DNA from: Phorcus lineatus
Lineage: Eukaryota; Mollusca; Gastropoda; Trochida; Trochidae
Length of the DNA stretch: 64,000 nt
Assembly: GCA_921293015.1 (NCBI GenBank)
Contig: OV121094.1
Coordinates: 37,570,054 to 37,634,053 of the forward strand
Reading direction: 5' to 3'
Made by a program: the position numbers and the translations under genes. The notes below the pieces were generated by a model. It was given only the letters and a program-made list of their open reading frames with translations. It made no database searches and had not been told where the DNA came from. Of the stretch, positions 34,461-46,533 are shown one piece after another (within the stretch, counting starts at the first letter, position 1; each line of letters begins with the position of its first letter).

Positions 34461-34633
34461 CGATAAGTTCTGATAACAAAATTTAGAAAGTTATCAGATA
34501 ACATCAACAGACAGATGTTAGCAGTAGGTGTAGATAACATCAGAAGTAAGAAGGTCACGAAGTATGTCAACAATTACCTTATACTAAGGTAGGAAACCAG
34601 GTAAGTACATATGATTGAATCCTCCAAAGAAAC

Positions 34634-35442
34634 ATCCTGTCTTAGGGTAAGACGTATAGCTGACGCTCAACTCTTCTTACCCTGGGAGTAAACCCCAGCA
34701 AAAACTTCGCGCCGTAACCCATGATTCAGCCAATCAAATACTTTAATCGCGATGGTGTGCGATAACATTTCAGCCAACCAAAGAGAGCCTCTCGCGTAGG
34801 AGTTGGTTTTCGCACTTACGCTTAATGGCGACGCCCATAGATAAACAAACTGGAATCGAAAGTTTTTTAACCGATCGACCATGGTGATAATGTCCCGAGT
34901 CCAATTTTGCGATTCTGATTAGTTTATTACAACAAATCATACATCAAGTTTTAAGAGATCGGTTTGATTTTCGACAACTTAACTCAATACCTTATCGTGG
35001 TATTTGAGTGGTCCAGACCCCTAGAGCTATGCCAGCCGGAGCTTACATGCTCCTTGCAGGGGCAGCCAAGCTTGATAGGTCGTCGGGTAGAATTCAGACA
35101 ACAGTTTTTAGAACGACTAAAATTTAATCTATCTCTCACAATGCCTTTCATTCCGTCTTTTCCCTCATCCTTTCGATCCTCTTTTGGATGCTTGTCATCC
35201 ACGTGTTTAATAACTGAAATATTGTTCAAAACACGTTGAATCAAAACTCACTCACCCACTCACTCGGTTTGAACTTGAAGGGATGGGCGCTACCATATCG
35301 ACTCGCCTTTCAATCACAGTCATTGGTTGATTATTTTTAGAAAGTTTGTAGGGAAAAGGACACGGCGCAAGTTTTTGCTGGGGTTTACACCCAGGGTAAG
35401 AAGAGTGGAGCGTCAGCTATGCGTCTTACCCTGAGACAGGAT
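34634..35442. mobile_element. MITE (family M3) with about 83-bp inverted repeats
   Basis: The left end ATCCTGTCTTAGGGTAAGAC and the reverse-complemented right end ATCCTGTCTCAGGGTAAGAC continue in parallel through AGCTGACGCTC, CTTCTTACCCTGGG and TAAACCCCAGCAAAAACTT. CCAAAGAAAC (left) and GGAAAGAAAC (right) flank it, a 10-bp duplication with two mismatches, or 8 bp perfect. The old paralogous sequence near 8340 lacks the element, acting as an empty site. A SINE-A sits inside at 34968-35263. Probably MULE-like. Confidence 0.85.
34968..35263 (+). repeat. SINE-A inside MITE M3
   Basis: A diverged copy (ACTCAATACCTTATCGTGGT to ACACGTTGAATCAAAACTCA) with internal deletions. TCGGTTTGA flanks it at 34959-34967 and 35264-35272. 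Confidence 0.85.
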
Positions 35443-37599
35443 GGAAAGAAACTGTTCAAGTACAGTTTTGATCAGATTGGATAGCATGGTTGTAGCCCGC
35501 CATTTCAAGAATAAAAGTATTACAAGGATAGTTCTTAGACGTTGGCCAAATAACTTATATCTGCTTCTGTGAAGTTTCAGTAAGGGTGTACTGAAACTAT
35601 CATGATATTGAAGAACTGTGCTGTGTTCAAATGAAAACTATCCTGAGTCTGCACATGTCAACACGGCTTCAAATCAAACTTGTTCTTTTCCATATTAATG
35701 CAAACAAGTCATATGATTGAGTAGTAGACTGTTTATATAAGAGTGAAGAAGTATGTATGCTTATTGGTAATGTAATGACTTCTATGCGTGCTTGTAGGAA
35801 ACTGCATGTCGACTCGTGTCTTTATCAGGTTTAGCCTACTGTAGTTGACATATCGGTCAGTATTTGATAAAATCCTCCTTTAATATTAGTCTACAAACAT
35901 AATAACAAGTAATGTGAAAGTGAAATAAAAGAAATCGCAAAGAAAGCTATCGAAGCAAGTTTTCATCATATTAGCGGTAGAGCGTCAAACTCGGCACAGT
36001 GTTGTTACGTGTCTTCTTTGCGTCGAGCCTTTGGGGAAGATGTATTCAAACGCGGTTAATCGGCTATAGATAAAATCGTTTTCGAACGTAGATTCGACGA
36101 TGAAATAAACCAATCAAAAACAATTTTTTTTAAATGTCATGGTAGAATGTTTAAAGGAAAGCCTCTCAATGGCTCCTAAAACTAGAACTAATGCTGGGGA
36201 TGTCTCAAAGTTCGTCCTGTCAATGTGCACTTCATTGCAAAAGAAAACCATTCTAAAGAAGATATCGTATAGTCTCAAATTATCTTAACTTTCCCAACCT
36301 TCATCTGAAGACGATAGACATAGAACTTAGACATTTTACATAAAACTTAAATACATGTATACAATACATATAAATGCATATAAAGTTAAGGCTGCAGCAA
36401 TGATATGTCACGTGATATGTCCCCAATGTGGTCAGGTCCTGACATAAATTCGGTCAGATGTATTCTTAAATCTGAATACCATGATTTATATCAATTTTTG
36501 CCCCCAAAAAGTTCAACCATAGTGCCATTGGTATCCAATCCCAGAAGGTTGAAACCTTGTGTTAAGGTATTGGCAAATTGGGGATATAGATAGTTAAGTT
36601 GATGATTCTGTAGCATCTTACAGGTTTATATTGAATATTGAATATTATATTTATATTAAAGCTGATATGTCACGTAAACACTTCTTGGAAAATGGAAAGC
36701 ATGTGTTGTGACGAATCATGGTCGCAGAAGGTACGACTTGTAAAATTTTAAAGTCACGGAACTGTAAGACTAAGATAGCTAGAAAAAATTGATACTTTTA
36801 TCTGTAAATATGATCACCCTAACGAACACATAGACCACACAACCTTAATTGGAACCTTTCAAAAAATATATCCATCATCACTCTAAAGCAATGATGCAGG
36901 GAAATGTATCTAATGGTTGTGAACCATTAGTGTAGTCATGTGTTGATGGCCTAATGTATTTAGGTACTACAGAATAGGAAAAACACTTGGAAACTAAAAA
37001 ACAGACAGCCATTTGTGGACTGTTTGAAAATGAAAGTGTTAAACCTCTGATAAATGCAAACTGTATTTGCTTTGATATGTAAATTTCCTAAATTTCATAA
37101 AATACCGCTTGTCGATCTTCACAGCCAATACCTGTATGTTTTTGTTAAAAGACAATAATTAATTCAAATTACATAATTTTAATAGTGCAAATATTGTTCC
37201 TTGGTTTAATATACATGAAAAGCTATGCTACCTTTCCATCATATTATGACATCTAGTTATACCACTTCCATTATTCCCCTGTGAATTAAACCTTCCAATA
37301 GTCCAGGAATGATGCTTTTAAACCAGGGTCCTCTTGATGCACATTCCATTTCAATTTTAGAGATAAATGACAGTAACTAAGTGACAGTTTTCAATTGGTT
37401 TCTAAACTTAGAAAATGATTTCCAAAGGGAATACACAATCTGAGCATTGAATCTAGAGGTAAGTGAACTGTCAAATCAGCGTCTTGGATGTTTTTTCTTC
37501 TGTTGCGATAATGGGCTATTATTACTATTGCAGATCAGTTTATTACATAATCACTTCAATGTCATTTGCAGGTTGAAAACGTGATAAATGGAGACTGTC
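35443..37599. other. Non-coding stretch, partly an old duplicate of 8.5-8.9 kb
   Basis: TTTTGATCAGATTGGATAGC (35465) and GGGGATGTCTCAAAGTTCGT (36195) correspond to 8540 and 8827. No gene is recognised from there to 37599. Confidence 0.4.
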
Positions 37600-37870
37600 A
37601 CAAGTAAGTCACACAACCCCTCTTCAGCACCTGCATCTGCACAAGCACGGAGACGGTGTGGCATCGACTGACACAGACGTCGCACAAATGCTTGAGGAAC
37701 GTTCCTCCACTCCTCTTTCAAGGCTACAGTCAGGTCACGAACGTCATGTGGTGCTGGTTGTCGTTGACGGTAACCTTTGACTGTGTCGGTGTTAAAGTGG
37801 AAGGAGAACTGGCCTCAAAATCACCCTTCTGGAGCATTCCAATAGCTCTCTCTCTGATTTTCACTCAACA
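37600..37870 (-). pseudogene. Tc1/mariner-like transposase remnant, internally deleted
   Basis: The minus strand reads KIRERAIGMLQKGDFEASSP near 37865-37805, which fits the N-terminal helix-turn-helix start of Tc1-like transposases. It then passes directly to LTVALKEEWRNVPQAFVRRL followed by CQSMPHRLRACADAGAEEG (about 37745-37605), the extreme C-terminus (pattern: L..EW..ip...v..li.SM..R). The DDE/D catalytic core between is missing. The two parts are not in one continuous frame. No inverted ends were located. Confidence 0.75.
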
Positions 37871-38219
37871 GTGGCAATGTTGAACTGAAGTACAGTCGTC
37901 CGCTGTCCTTGGCCTTTATCCTCCCCGGTCCAGGGTTTGCACGTGCAAAGCAAGAAACGTGTCATCCAGGAAACAAAAGCCCGATAATTGGCATGGGTTT
38001 GAACCGAAAATGTGCTCAGTACATGTTGAAAAATCTCATACGAATGTGTTTTTATTTATATTCCTTATCGATGTTGTTCATTTATTTTCAAAAGTTAGCA
38101 TTGCATTTTCAAAGTGTTTCAGTATATGTTACGATAATATTCCTTAATTAAAAAGGTGGTAGCTTAAATCAATAAAATCATTGGAAAATGAGGGCAAATG
38201 ACGACTATCCAATCAATCT

Positions 38220-38499
38220 TCATTCTCCCCACAGATATATAATCGTCATTAATTCCTTTACAACCTCGAGCTCGAGCTCGAGATAAAAGATAGCTTTCCG
38301 AAAGTATAGGGAAATGTCTGAGGCGTTTGAATGGTAACTTTTGAAACGGTGTCGCTGATTGGACAACTAACTTTGATTTCAAACAATCAGACGTATACAT
38401 TGATTGATTGATTGACATTTCTAGACCGAGAAACGATTGTATTAAGACAGAGGTTGTATAGGAATTTATGACGGAGCTACCTCTGTTGGGAACGAATGA
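38220..38499. mobile_element. MITE (family M2), second copy
   Basis: 280 bp. The reverse-complemented right end reads TCATTCGTTCCCAACAGAGG, then TAGCTCCGTCATAAATTCCT; the left end (TCATTCTCCCCACAGATATA) is diverged but recovers at CGTCATTAATTCCTTTACAA. An XhoI-type repeat, CCTCGAGCTCGAGCTCGAG, lies at about 38265. The flanking CAATCT and CAAATCT may be the decayed duplication. Confidence 0.75.
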
Positions 38500-38506
38500 C
38501 AAATCT

Positions 38507-41500
38507 TCTGTATCACATATTTCTTATTCTTTCTACAAGTAGTTATTAAGAATAGCATATATTTCTTTAGTGATTTAATGTGATGATTGATATCCTCTTA
38601 ATATAATAGCTATTATTTCAAAACATGCAGTCAAAAATACAAAATGTATAATATTATTTATAAATTAATCTTTCATAATTTGGGAAGATCAACAGCGTGT
38701 ACAACTTACTTCATTAAGAATTATTATGCGAAAACGAATATTTATGACACTCAGTCATATCGACTCATACCTAAGAACCATGAGAGTACAGGATACAATT
38801 AAACAAACGGAGTATGAATTCAAAGTTAAACAAATAGTAAGATTATCATCTATCCTGTCTGTTAAGATGAAAGATTGAGACGTGCGATCAAATACATAAT
38901 TGTTTTCTTCCAAAAGTGATCACTGAATTAGATGAACCTAGTGCTATTTGGACTTAAAATCATATCATCAAACAGCCCGTACTAAAATGGATATTAAGTC
39001 ATATAAACTAAGTTTTCAATTACGAGTGACGAGATTCACTGTCTAGATAGAATTGTGGATTGCATCTTATTGCTAATACGAACATTATCTAATGAAATAA
39101 ATAATGTTTTATTGCATCCTAGTATCCAAAAGTGTCTGAAGTATAAATTGTCTGTGTTACCATTGACGGAACTTGTAACGGCTCTTGTGTTCCATGATGA
39201 GATATGTTAAGACTGCAGTGTTGGTTAACTAATGTAAAATTTTGATTACATGTATGGCCTTTCACTCACTAATTAATGGTTTAATGTAAATACGTATTTT
39301 AATGATTATGTAATATGAGGATGTGCTGAGCTTTTAGTGTATGTAAATACATACGAGAAAACTTTGATCTTAACAGACTACGTGTAAGTGTCAACGATGA
39401 TTCTGACATAGGAATTATTTAAGTTTTGAGACTCATTACCCTCAGCAAATAGATTGTATGATTGTAAATCCAAGAGTGCAAACAATTACCATTTAAGTGT
39501 TTTTTCACCTGTTCCCTCATACTTCTTCCACTTTAGTTATACCTTTTTCTATGTGGAAAATATCAATATAGTTAGTTAAATATCTGAAGTGCTCAATATT
39601 TTAGTTTGACTTGAATGCTTTAAGAAAATTACTTTTTGAATATGAGGTGTGGAATATCTCCATCCTGCTAAATCAGTTTATCTATAACCATGAAACTTCA
39701 GCAGTATCTTGTTATTCATCAGCGCAAATGCTTCGTAGTCAATAAAAAAGACTTTCACTAAAAATATTAACGAAACATGATACTAGATCCTTGCATAACA
39801 ATATTTCATTACTAAAGTAAATAAATAACTAAAATAAATAAACCCTCTAATAGAACAAAATGAAACCAGAGAGTTACGATATCAAAATAATTTGGTCCTG
39901 CGACGTGTCTGTATGGTTTTGTAAGTTATGAATAATACATAACCAAAGGGCTTAACCCATTGGCAAGAAACCTTTAGTCTTATTGAGGGCACAGGTTATG
40001 TTTTATTAATTTTATAAACCAACGACGGATCTCGCAAAGGCAGAATATGTTCTGAAGCTCAATCAAAACGACATATCGTCAACATATGACAATTTATTTT
40101 AAGAGTTGCATTACCATTTGTTTTAAGATTAAAACTGATCACTTTGTCCAATCATTTTGACTTTAACAGAACCTTATTTCTTTGATATTCTGATATAAGT
40201 CTTTAGAAAAGATTATAGGTATATCATTTTCAAAATTGTTTAAGTTAAACAAACCCTTCTCTAAAATTTGATTGCATTAATTGAAAGTTACATATATTGA
40301 ATGTATATCCGTTACATCATTTTAATTGATATGTAACCAGTAATGCCCAGTAACCATTGAAATTAGAATTAACACTTTGTATAATGAATAACAAACATGT
40401 TGTGAAAAAGTCTAATTAAGTAAAATTGCTAAAGTATTCAAAAGGTTTGGTGCCAATGTGCCTACATCCCAATGTGCCTACACCCCAATATGCCTACAAA
40501 AAATGTCTAGGCCCTTTGGGAACTGAAAAAACATCACCTTCTCAGAAAATGGGTATGACCCGTAAGTCCTTTTTTGAACCAGTTGTTGATTATCAAATCT
40601 GGATTAAATCATAGCTGATTTAACCAGAGCGGTTGCATACTATTTTATTTATGTTATAGTCATTCATATCATAATTTCGAATATATCTAAACCAGGCGTC
40701 CAATGAATCCTTCTAAAAGGGTTTACATTTATTTTTTTTATATTCGCACCTAACATGAGAACATGTTTTATGGGAAAGCCAACTAGGCTATAGTAGTTTG
40801 ATTTAGAAACGTATCTCTTTAAACAAGAAATTTTCAATGAATTGACAAACGTTTTGATTTTATCCCTCTTTTCATTCCACATAAATTGAAAAATATATTG
40901 TTCAAATTTGCTATAAAATCCCTAGGAGGATTTGGAAGAGAAATGAGAAAAACAAAAGTGGATGAAGCCAATGTTTTGATAACTGTTATTTGTTATCAAA
41001 GTTAAGTTTCGTTTCTTCCAATTCAAAAGAATTATTTTTACATTTTCAAGTCTTTTTTTGGTATTGATCACCCAGAGGTTTTTCAACTCTGCTTTCAAGT
41101 CAAGAATGTCAACAGTTGTTACTTATAAAAGCAATTTTAAGTAAATTTAAGTGGTTAACACGCTGTGTAGCAGTGTTGACAAAACGTTATCAGCTTGTTT
41201 AATTCTTCCCCTCAGATGTCCTAATGAGTTAAGTTTGTGAACACACTTGTATAGTTCTGCTCCACACATGAAGAGTAGGGAGCTTTTGCTTTCAAAGTAA
41301 GCCTTATCAGTAAATGTAAAAGAATAACCTTTTTGATGAGTAAAAATATGGTTACAAATGAAAACGTCATAAACTTATATACAGTAGTAGATGTCTTTCC
41401 AGAGGAAGCGTGAAATGTCATGTGAAGTGTCAAGGGAAATTTGTCAGTCAAACTTCTCTTCAACACATTTCTTTTTACTTACTTCAAATGGATCAAATGG

Positions 41501-43260
41501 AAGAGTCAATTGTCAAACATAGGTTGTAGGAACCCGATACACAAACCACTCATGCATGGATTTGTTTTGATAGCAGTGTAGGCAAACTGGGCTGTAGGCA
41601 CATTGGGAACATACCATTCAAAATACCTTCAAGCGGAAAAAAAATAAATGGGGATAATTATAACAATACTATTCTAAGTCGTGACCTTTTCTTCCATTTT
41701 TCTCTAGTACTTTCACCGACGTTTAGTGACAGTAAGTGGTCAACCGAGTGACAGTTCAAGAGAACTTTACTTAAAGCATATTCACAATTGAATAATGGTG
41801 TCTGTCCTGTAAGCAGATGGCCAATACAAACCTCTTTGGGAAGCAATGATAAAGAGGAATACTTCCCTCAGTGATCTGAAAATTGTCTGCATTGACGGGT
41901 TTTGAAACATCTTAGCTAGAAATTTCCTGATTTATAAATTTAAGGTATTTTACACCTAAAATAGCCGTCGAATCCGTGAATAAGATACTCTCCAAAATAT
42001 TTTCAAAATGTTTAAGTTCTATCAACAAATACTGTCATTCACGTCCTAAATAAATATTATAACCTGTTTCACCGAATTAAAAAACGGTGTCTTTGGATAA
42101 AAGACTTCTTTAAGTTGTTAAAATCAGCAAAATATAATTTCTTCATTGTTATTCACATTGTTTCCATCGTTCTTTGTTTGATACCTGAACAAAGTATCAT
42201 GAAAATAGGATGTAAAAATACCAGCACACATGACTTTACAGGGCCAGTAGTAGTGGCTGTAATGTACTTGTCAAGTGTCGGTCTAGCATATCACATCCAA
42301 ATTTATTGCATAAAAACTTGATATCTTAAATGGGAGAGAACTTCTAAATAATAAACCCAGTACAGATTATATTGTTTTTACATACAAGCCAAGTATTGCC
42401 CTAGTCTGGCTAAAAAGCTAGGAGCCTGTATTGGACCAGTAGCAAGTCAGTGCGCAAGTTAGTGAAGGGCATGTATTGGATGTCTGAATCGAGCTAGGAC
42501 CGGATGCATTTTATAATCATTAAAAGTTTCATATTCCATTTTACCTAATCAAAGAAACAAATGGCAATGACTTAATTAAAATCCTGGCCAGGAATGAAAT
42601 AACTAAAGTACTCATTAGTGTGGAGACATCTAGTTTGAGGTACGTCATCACAAACTATTAATTTTGTTATCAATTAAGTTATAAGATTAGACAACCAATT
42701 TTAAGTAGTATGCTTTCATTTCAGATGTATTTTTTTCGCTATAAAGAAGTTGGTTATTTTCGGATAAGACTATCTTCAATAGAACAAAATCATGCACTTT
42801 TACGAATCGACAATCCTTGAGTGGGCGTTATCCATGTGCTACATGAGTCGACAAATAACTCATTTTTGAACAAGATTAATTAGATAAGTTATTCTAGTCA
42901 TCCAGTTGTATAAGTCACTTTACAATGCTTCAATTATAAGACCACCTACATGTAAGACAAAATAGTACGAGCAAAACGGATAGTGCGACGTGTTAACAAA
43001 GACATCCCAAGCTCTTTTAGGTGTAAGTTACAGTTATAAACCCTTAATGTATATAGTACATTCCTGAATAAGAATAGTCGCAGGTGGTAATGTCGACAAT
43101 GGATGTGTTGAATGACCTCTTGAGAACAAGGAAATAAAAGCATGATGATAAAACGATGTTACATGTATGTTATGTATGTTAAATGCTTGCTTTAAAGCAT
43201 CTAGGGAATTTACAATCGAGACGATATTAGAATGTTCTTTTGTCACTGATAAAGTGACTA
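38507..43260. other. Long non-coding stretch
   Basis: No gene recognised. 40.11-40.45 kb and 41.70-41.92 kb are diverged copies of 10.77-11.12 and 11.19-11.40 kb. At 40452-40498 the motif CCAATGTGCCTACA occurs three times with small changes. Short open frames such as 42115-42321 show no family motif. Confidence 0.4.
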
Positions 43261-43269
43261 TCTTTCTAG

Positions 43270-43588
43270 CGGTCTAATGATATTATGATAAATCAGTGGG
43301 CGTTTATTTTTTCCTTTGTTTTGTATTATATATATATATATATATAGGTATAGATAAAAAACAAAAATCATAAAGACCCAATGATGATCACTGAATAGTG
43401 TGAAACCGGTCGGGGATTGAAATCATTTCCAGGCTTTTGTTTTTTTATCTATTTATTACTTGAACTATAAAGACGTTTTTTGTGTTAATATATGGGCTCT
43501 TCAAGGTAATAAGAAAACATTTTTGACTTGAAGAGATCTTGGTATTAGGAAGGAGCGAGTGCGGATTCATATACGCTGATTTAGAAGG
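43270..43588. mobile_element. MITE M1 right half with a small inverted-repeat insertion
   Basis: GGTCTAATGATATTATGATA to TGCGGATTCATATACGCTGA matches the right half of the 34001-34460 copy. It is interrupted at about 43328-43490 by sequence absent from that copy. The insert contains ATAGATAAAAAACAAAA and, inverted, TTTTGTTTTTTTATCTAT, plus an (AT)n run, and may itself be a tiny MITE. Confidence 0.7.
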
Positions 43589-43994
43589 TAACTAAATAAA
43601 AATAAATAAACAAAATATATTTCTCTCACATTTCCCCATATCTTTATGATTAGTCATAGTGAGGCGTTTTTCGAGCAAAAGCATGAATGTTATTCATATC
43701 TCATTTTAAATAATAATTCAAACAAATTCATGAGGTCAACGTTAGGAGTATTAAGAGCAAAGACGGTGATCAAACGGTTCGAATAACATGAAATCAATAC
43801 AAGGTTAATGTTTTTTTAAAACTGGAAATTTATTATCTATTTCAAAATTTATTAATTATTTATTTATATTAAATATTAGCAGTTTCTGATAAGGACTGCC
43901 ACGGATAACAAACCATGAAATGATATTGCTAGTTTACTTAACTCGTTTGACATAAGTCTCGGCAGCAAAAGGTCAAACCGTTGTCACTTATGAA

Positions 43995-44120
43995 CGTTGA
44001 ATCCGACCTCAATAACCCAACCTAAAATAACAGAAGAAAAAAATCTCCCCTTAAGCTCGTTGAATCCCACCTCAATAACCCAACCTAAAATAACAGAAGA
44101 AAAAAATCTCCCCTTAAGCT
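43995..44120. repeat. Tandem duplication, 63-bp unit x 2
   Basis: CGTTGAATCCGACCTCAATA (43995) recurs 63 bases later with one change (CCCACC for CCGACC) and runs to CCCCTTAAGCT. High identity suggests a recent duplication. Confidence 0.95.
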
Positions 44121-44848
44121 CTAACAAACGATGTCCGATCACGGTATCAGTCTGATATCTCTACACAACAATGTGTTACTTTGTTACATGTTTATATAAT
44201 CACTTGAACAATATTGTGAAAAGGTCATTTGCTTCAGGCATCTAAAGAAATTCCGGTTGATGTTCAACCTTAACCGATTTCCGAGTTTAAATAATCAATC
44301 AAACTGCAAGCAATCTCGTACTGGTTGCCTCAATGCTTGGTTAAGTGCTCTCAAATCAAACGAATCAAAATGATGAATCTCAATGGGTTCAATGGACCCA
44401 CTGGGTGTCATTCACTGTGGAAATGATTTGGCCATCCAATGTTTTTAACACAGAGAACTCCAACGACTTAACCACCATTAACCGAACTGTGCTCAAATAC
44501 TCACGGAAATATAATTGAAATGATATCCAGCCCTCAATAAAACTCTGAAGATAGCCATAATGTTTTCTTTTATTAATGGTTCTTAAATATAGTAATTTCC
44601 TTTGAAATCGTTTAAAATGAATTTGAAATTCTATTTTTGAGAGAGTTAGTGACTTGAGATTTAATATGATTTGAACCTAATGTCAGTTATTAAACAAGAA
44701 ATTAAAAATCACCTAAAGGACAGAAGATTGTCGATAATTATGGCTAATAAGAAGATTAACCCTAGAATCATAGAATTTTATACATGAATGGAATACCTGT
44801 ATATGATCAAGTATATTTGTGCATTCATAATAACTTACATCTGGCTGC
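44121..44848. other. Non-coding; diverged repeat of 53.99-54.32 kb
   Basis: TTGGTTAAGTGCTCTCAAAT, TGAATCTCAATGGGTTCAAT and AACACAGAGAACTCC recur in the same order near 54080-54205. Both copies lie just outside annotated elements. The dispersed repeat family is unidentified. Confidence 0.45.
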
Positions 44849-46110
44849 TTGATGTGTGTTTATCATCAATTAATAAAATGTGCCCAAAACCCCAACCTAA
44901 AGAAACCAAGTCAATTTCCTTTTGATAAAATCTATAAACTAGGGGCAAATAATGATTTACATAAAGATTGTAGGAACCCTTTCTGGAGAAGTGTATTGAA
45001 TGCATGGTCTAAATATCTTAGATCTGAGAAAGATTATCCTGATAATATTGATTATATTTTATCCCAATCCTTATGGTTTAACCATCATTTTAAAGACAAG
45101 AAAATGTTTATTCAAAACTGGTACAATAAAGGATTGCACTGTATAAAGGATATCTGTAATTCTAGAGGGCTAATGACATTTGATGAATTGAAAAAGGTAT
45201 ATGACATTCGTGGAACATTCCTAGATTATCACAAATTGCTCTTTGGTTTCCCTGCTTTGTGGAAACAATGTATTAATCAGCAAACCTCTATCGTAAAAGT
45301 AAATCTGACTATTAGCAATAGTGTATTAGACTTGCTCAAGACAAAAAAGGGATCAAGATATTTTTATGACCGTATCATTACATGCAATAGTTACCCAAAG
45401 GTTTGTGATAAGTGGACAGCAAATTTTGATATCTCTTCTATGAACTGGAAATATATTTTTCTTCAGTACAGATGCTGTACAAAGGATGTCAAATTATTAG
45501 AATTTCAATTCAAATTTCTTCACCGGATTGTTTACACCAAGAGGGAATTAAAAGCTATGAAATTATTAAATGAGGATAATTGCTCTTTTTGTAAAACCGA
45601 GAAGGAAAACTTGGTTCATGTTTATATAGAATGTGAATTTGTAAAGGAATTTTGGTTGAGTGTGGAACTATTTTGTAATACCCATACAAAATTGGATGTA
45701 GTTTTGGACACAAATGCTATTCTATTTGGTTTTCCTGCCCAATATAGGATGTTAAATCATTTACTCCTATTGAGCAAAAGACACATCTTTTTAAGTAGCC
45801 TTAGAGGCCAAGCCTTATCGTTTGATAAGGCTCTCAAAAAATACAAAGAAGTCTATACCACAGAAAAATTTATTGCCTGTAAAAATCACAAAACTAATGC
45901 ATTTGAAAAAAAATGGTCTCCACTATCAAGCATACTAGAAAATTAATTATATATTACATTTGTATTCCCAATGTACCTAATACAGCCATTCTATTTCTCT
46001 TCAAATATTGTACCTTCTGAATGCTGTCATATTTTAGCCATGTCCATGTAACTCTACCGGATTGATTGCTGGAATAAAATTTTTTGAAAACAAATAAAAA
46101 ATTAATAGGT
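44849..46110 (+). mobile_element. 5'-truncated L1/Tx1-like LINE
   Basis: Only the C-terminal part of the reverse-transcriptase polyprotein remains open (44852-45946). A roughly 150-base 3' UTR follows, with GGAATAAAA near 46070 and an A-rich end (GAAAACAAATAAAAAATTAA). A stop codon lies shortly upstream of the frame and no reverse-transcriptase or endonuclease motifs precede it. No target duplication was identified. Confidence 0.75.
44852..45946 (+). CDS. LINE ORF2 C-terminal region, partial
   Basis: 364 codons from the first ATG. Residues 74-138 read LWFNHHFKDKKMFIQNWYNK, CIKDICNSRGLMTFDELKKV and FLDYHKLLFGFPALWKQCI, the region just after the reverse-transcriptase domain in L1/Tx1 proteins. 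Residues 220-268 (FKFLHRIVYTKRELKA, then C244, C247, H256, C261 and VKEFW) match the terminal zinc-binding zf-RVT-like segment. The end, LLLLSKRHIFLSSLRGQALS to NAFEKKWSPL, is also typical. In full-length elements this part is thought to bind nucleic acid during target-primed reverse transcription. The frame is intact, so the insertion may be fairly young, but it has no catalytic domain and no promoter. Confidence 0.8.
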   Translation: MCVYHQLIKCAQNPNLKKPSQFPFDKIYKLGANNDLHKDCRNPFWRSVLNAWSKYLRSEKDYPDNIDYILSQSLWFNHHFKDKKMFIQNWYNKGLHCIKDICNSRGLMTFDELKKVYDIRGTFLDYHKLLFGFPALWKQCINQQTSIVKVNLTISNSVLDLLKTKKGSRYFYDRIITCNSYPKVCDKWTANFDISSMNWKYIFLQYRCCTKDVKLLEFQFKFLHRIVYTKRELKAMKLLNEDNCSFCKTEKENLVHVYIECEFVKEFWLSVELFCNTHTKLDVVLDTNAILFGFPAQYRMLNHLLLLSKRHIFLSSLRGQALSFDKALKKYKEVYTTEKFIACKNHKTNAFEKKWSPLSSILEN

Positions 46111-46305
46111 TCATTGAGCATATTGCATCCTTTCAGTTTAATGTCATCCTGTTACATTCTAAGACAGTTGTAACAAACTACAGGTGATGATTTGAAAACG
46201 GTTTAGCCTTAACGGTTTAATATATTTATTTTATATCCTCATGTATCACATTTTCTTCATATATGTATGTAATTTGAACGATATGACCGTTCTCTTTTAT
46301 TGCAG

Positions 46306-46533
46306 TAAATATCAATGTAGACAAATAGACGACAGAAACATTGACAACAATGTAACTGCGGTTTTAAAAGATTTTCATATAACGTGTTTCGTTACTTACA
46401 ACAAGCGCAAATGTTCATATCCCGCTGTTTTATTCACAAATATGTACACCTGTGAAACAGACTCTGTTTACGTAATTCCGTTGCCAACGAAACATGGCAT
46501 AAATATTACTCTAATACAATTATCATTTCGTAG
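46306..46533 (+). CDS. Candidate exon of an unrecognised cysteine-containing protein
   Basis: Open for the whole span after the acceptor-like TCTCTTTTATTGCAG and ending at a possible donor (GTAGGT at 46530 or GTTTAA at 46534). It reads KYQCRQIDDRNIDNNVTAVL, then TCFVTYNKRKCSYPAVLFTN, then MYTCETDSVYVIPLP. Cysteine spacing and Asn-X-Thr sequons resemble an extracellular domain, but no family is recognised. It lies 200 bases after the LINE, so if real the LINE sits in an intron. Could be a chance open frame. Confidence 0.25.
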
